Origin: CANRPC01 sp964456095 | Lineage (GTDB): Bacteria; Bacillota_I; Bacilli_A; RFN20; CAG-449 | Length of the DNA: 35,462 nucleotides | NCBI GenBank assembly: GCA_964456095.1 | Contig: CAYVZF010000008.1 | Location: 1-35,462 of the forward strand | Reading direction: 5' to 3' | Notes under the pieces: model-generated | What the model was told of the DNA's origin: nothing | Databases searched by the model: none | Seen by the model: the letters and a program-made list of their open reading frames with translations, nothing else | Position numbers and translations under genes: made by a program | Part shown: in pieces, positions 32,348-35,462 of the stretch | Layout of the letters: each line of letters opens with the position of its first letter | Position numbering within the stretch: position 1 is the stretch's first letter

Positions 32348-35300
32348 TTAAATTACCTCCATTTTTATAATGTTTTTTGCTATAAACGATGTTCCATAAT
32401 TATCTTTAGATATATGCCCATTTATTAATACATAATCATTTTCATTTATGTTATTTATTATATTTAAATCATTTGGGAATATTAATACTTTTATTGTATT
32501 GCTATCATCTATGCATTCTAGAATTGCCATTTTTTTACTTTTTTTTGTTTCAATTATTCGAATTGAGGTTATAACAAGCGGCAAAATTAAATGTTCATTA
32601 TTTGAGAATTTTAAAGCATCTGAAATGGATGTTGTTTTATATTTTTTAATAAAATCATTATATTTTTCAAATAACGATCCAGATAATAATATACCAATTG
32701 AATTTATTTCATTTTGAAAATCTTCATATTTATCACTTTCAAAATATGTAATTCTTGGTTCTAAAAATATTAATTCATCATTTGTAAAAGAATTATTTGC
32801 ATTAATTGTTTGGGCAAATTGTATTAATTTATCTAGATTATTTCTCATTGTTTTACGAGAAATGTTAGTAAAATCAAGCGCTCCAGCATTAATTAATAGT
32901 TTAATAGACTTTTCGTCTATATTTATTTTAATTAAGCGATTAATAGTATCTTTGAAATCGATAAAATTACCATTTTTTCTTTCTTCTAGTATTAAGTCTT
33001 CGTTATTACTTGAAAATGAAATAATACTTGATAAAGGTAATCTTATTAAATTATTTTCAATTGAATAGTGTTTATGTGATTTATTTATATCTGGTGTTAA
33101 TATTTTAATATTAAAATAATCTAATTCATTATAAAATAAGCTATATTTTTGTGATGAATTTTTTTGATATTCAAACATTACAGCATAAAAATATGTAGGA
33201 TAATTTGCTTTTAAATATGCCATTTGATAAGCAATGTATGAATAAGATACGCTGTGAGATTTATTAAAACCGTAATCTGCAAATTTATAGATATAATTAT
33301 ATATTGTTTTTGCTTTATTTAAATCTAGTCCATTATTAATCGCACCATTAATAAAATCGCTTTCTAATTTTTTTAATTTATTTTCATCTTTTTTTGATAT
33401 TGCTCTTCTTAATAGATCAGCTTTACCAAGAGAAAAACCAGCGATTACCTGAGCTATTTGCATAATTTGCTCTTGATAGACAATTATTCCATATGTATCT
33501 TTTAAAATAGGTTCTAGTCTATTATCAATATATGTTGTTTTTTCTAATCCCTTTTTTCTTTTTGCATATAATGAAATATTTTCCATTGGTCCTGGTCTAT
33601 ATAATGCGTTTAATGCTATTAAATCATTGAATGATTCTATATTTATTTTTTTGATTGAATTAGTTATTCCATCGCTTTCTAATTGGAAAATCCCTTTAGT
33701 TAAACCTTTATTTAATATATCAAATGTTTTTTTATCATCAAGTGGTATTTGTAATAAATCTATATTAATATTTAAATCATTTTTAATTAATGAAATAATG
33801 TCTTCAATTATTGATAGATTTCTCAATCCTAAAATATCCATTTTTAAATAATTCATTTCTTCTAAAAATGGTGCTTCAAAAGGAACAGGAGCATTTTCAT
33901 CCCCAATAATAGGTAAAGATTTATATAAAGGTTCGTCATTGATTATAATTCCTGCTGCGTGTAATCCTTTTTGCCTTGGGAATCCTTCGATTTTTCTTGC
34001 TAATGAAGCGATTTTTTTGTAGTGTTCATTTTCTATTAATTTTTTAAATGATGAACTATTTAAATACGCATCTTTAAATGAAGTATTATTACCAATAGAT
34101 TTACATAATATGTTAATATCGGTTGTATTAAAGTTAAATATTCTACCTACATCTCTTATTGCTTGTTTTGGACCAATAGTTTGAAATGTGATTATATTTT
34201 TAACTTTATCTTTACCATATTTAGATGTGATATGTGATATTATTAATTCTCTTTTTTTATCTGAAAAATCTATATCTATATCAGGCATAGATACACGTTC
34301 AGGGTTTAAAAATCTTTCAAATAATAAATTATATTCAAATGGGTTTATTTCAGTAATATTTAATGCATAAGTTACTAATGATCCTGCCGCGGATCCACGA
34401 CCTGGTCCAACAGAGATATTATTGTTTTTTGCATAATTTACATATTCTTTAACAATATAGAAATAATCTAAATAATTCATTTTTTCAATAATATTTAATT
34501 CGTATTCTAATCTTTGAACTATTTTATCATCTATCGTAATACATTTTTTCTTTAATCCTAAAAGGCATTGTTCAAATAAATCATTCTTTTTATTTTCTAT
34601 AGTTTTATTAGAAAGTATTCTTCCTCTTTTATTAAATAAATTAAATGAAAATTTTTCTTCATCAAAAAAAATAAAATCTTCTTTTCTATATATCTTTTTA
34701 ACGGCTTTTTCATTTAACAAAAAATATGGAGTATTTTTTTCTTCTATGTTTTCAATTGTTGAATTATTTTTTATACAATTTAGCATTTCAATAGTTAAAC
34801 CATCGTTTTTATTTAATGAAATAGTTTTAGGGAACGCTACTGTTTTATAATTTGATTCATCCGCAAAGGCATATATTTCATTTAAATAACTGATATCATC
34901 TTTGCTATAACATTCTGTTCCAATATAAAAGGATTTAAAATGTTTTTGTATATCATATAAAAATTCTCTTTGATTTTGAAAATCGAATGGGTAATTAAAC
35001 CAATTTCCATTAATTGAAGGGATTATACATATTAATCCATTTGTATTTTCAAATAATGTATTAATATTTTTATTGTTTAATTTATTCAAAATTTCACAAA
35101 GATTATTATATCCTTCTTCATTTTGTATAAATAAATTAATTGTTCTTTCATTGTTTTTATATTCTATTTTTAGCTCAATTCCTAATATAGGAATTATTGA
35201 ATTAGTATTACATTCTTTAACAAATGAAGGAAAACTAAAGGCGCAATTGAAATCACTAATTCCAATTGCCTTAAAACCATTCTTTTTTGCAGCTTTTATA

Positions 35301-35371
35301 TATTCACTAATTTTTATTGAACTAGATAAAAAAGAATAAGCGCTGCTAACATTTAAAGGTATATAGGTCAT
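32348..35371 (-). CDS. dnaE: DNA polymerase III alpha subunit, DnaE type
   Basis: A 1007-residue C-family polymerase. The palm has GPGRGSAAGSLVTYAL (about 322) and PDIDIDFSD (about 364) with catalytic Asp residues; fingers show GLHAAGII and YADYGFNKSHSVSYSYIAYQ. The C-terminal 75 residues form an OB fold. The N-terminal PHP domain is degenerate: the usual HxHxxYS reads PLNVSSAYS and the TDHG motif reads SDFN, so metal binding and PHP proofreading are not expected. It replicates DNA or, in Firmicutes with PolC, extends primers. ATG 35371 has GGAGGA upstream. First gene of a dnaE-polA-mutM/coaE operon. Confidence 0.96.
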   Translation of the reverse strand: MTYIPLNVSSAYSFLSSSIKISEYIKAAKKNGFKAIGISDFNCAFSFPSFVKECNTNSIIPILGIELKIEYKNNERTINLFIQNEEGYNNLCEILNKLNNKNINTLFENTNGLICIIPSINGNWFNYPFDFQNQREFLYDIQKHFKSFYIGTECYSKDDISYLNEIYAFADESNYKTVAFPKTISLNKNDGLTIEMLNCIKNNSTIENIEEKNTPYFLLNEKAVKKIYRKEDFIFFDEEKFSFNLFNKRGRILSNKTIENKKNDLFEQCLLGLKKKCITIDDKIVQRLEYELNIIEKMNYLDYFYIVKEYVNYAKNNNISVGPGRGSAAGSLVTYALNITEINPFEYNLLFERFLNPERVSMPDIDIDFSDKKRELIISHITSKYGKDKVKNIITFQTIGPKQAIRDVGRIFNFNTTDINILCKSIGNNTSFKDAYLNSSSFKKLIENEHYKKIASLARKIEGFPRQKGLHAAGIIINDEPLYKSLPIIGDENAPVPFEAPFLEEMNYLKMDILGLRNLSIIEDIISLIKNDLNINIDLLQIPLDDKKTFDILNKGLTKGIFQLESDGITNSIKKINIESFNDLIALNALYRPGPMENISLYAKRKKGLEKTTYIDNRLEPILKDTYGIIVYQEQIMQIAQVIAGFSLGKADLLRRAISKKDENKLKKLESDFINGAINNGLDLNKAKTIYNYIYKFADYGFNKSHSVSYSYIAYQMAYLKANYPTYFYAVMFEYQKNSSQKYSLFYNELDYFNIKILTPDINKSHKHYSIENNLIRLPLSSIISFSSNNEDLILEERKNGNFIDFKDTINRLIKINIDEKSIKLLINAGALDFTNISRKTMRNNLDKLIQFAQTINANNSFTNDELIFLEPRITYFESDKYEDFQNEINSIGILLSGSLFEKYNDFIKKYKTTSISDALKFSNNEHLILPLVITSIRIIETKKSKKMAILECIDDSNTIKVLIFPNDLNIINNINENDYVLINGHISKDNYGTSFIAKNIIKMEVI

Positions 35372-35388
35372 AAAATTCCTCCAAAATA

Positions 35389-35394
35389 ATTATA
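35389..35394 (-). promoter_or_regulatory. Candidate -10 element of the dnaE operon
   Basis: On the minus strand a perfect TATAAT lies 18 bases before the dnaE start codon, directly upstream of the ribosome binding site. The -35 region is only a T-rich stretch, so the promoter is weakly supported. Confidence 0.4.
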
Positions 35395-35462
35395 GCTAAT
35401 TTTAGTAAAAAAAAATAGAAAAGAAACAAATTTTATATACATAATAAAAATGAATTTTTATG

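Overview
The window is AT-rich, low-GC Firmicutes-type DNA, most likely from an uncultured gut member of the Bacilli close to Mollicutes, Erysipelotrichales or the RF39 group. Evidence: strong AGGAGG-type ribosome binding sites; TGG for tryptophan and TGA used as a stop (end of the gene at 27007-28011), so this is not the Mycoplasma code; the gene order dnaE-polA-mutM/coaE; an ATP synthase b subunit with a lipoprotein signal; and a small protein resembling the Mollicutes MG284/MPN403 family. A run of exactly 100 N (2521-2620) shows a scaffolded draft or metagenome assembly.

Layout, left to right. (1) 1-2247: 3' part of a cytidylate kinase-like gene, a MATE exporter and a small membrane-anchored HTH protein. 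(2) 2248-5822: an accessory island with an iterated-repeat array that broke the assembly, a DUF4143 ATPase, a RelB/DinJ antitoxin whose Fic-like partner is only a fragment, and a YhcG/DUF1016 PD-(D/E)XK protein of foreign base composition lying between two copies of the same terminator. (3) 6024-12862: a complete F1Fo ATP synthase operon, atpIBEFHAGDC, whose c subunit carries two carboxylates and whose b subunit looks like a lipoprotein. (4) 12905-18444: a second MATE exporter, then a MarR regulator with a clear palindromic operator over its promoter, driving a heterodimeric ABC exporter with one degenerate ATP site. (5) 18544-20449: a U32 (TrhP-type) tRNA hydroxylation enzyme and a reduced, cysteine-free partner. 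(6) 20646-22931: a 12-helix membrane protein with a cytoplasmic tail that ends in a domain resembling ribosomal protein uL15. (7) 22993-25335, minus strand: an anchored protein of unknown function, a DUF3267 membrane zincin and a lipoprotein with two thioredoxin-like domains. (8) 25598-28331: a tightly overlapping five-gene operon, mostly of unknown secreted or membrane proteins with pilus-like features. (9) 28328-35371, minus strand: a replication and repair operon of dnaE, polA and an in-frame mutM-coaE fusion.

The most noteworthy points are the five-gene overlapping operon (possible reduced pilus or secretion system), the uL15-like tail on a polytopic membrane protein, the MutM-CoaE fusion, the two-carboxylate c ring with lipoprotein b subunit, the 23-base iteron array next to the DUF4143 ATPase, and the YhcG gene bracketed by duplicated terminators. 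All assignments are by eye from sequence motifs; no database search was run.
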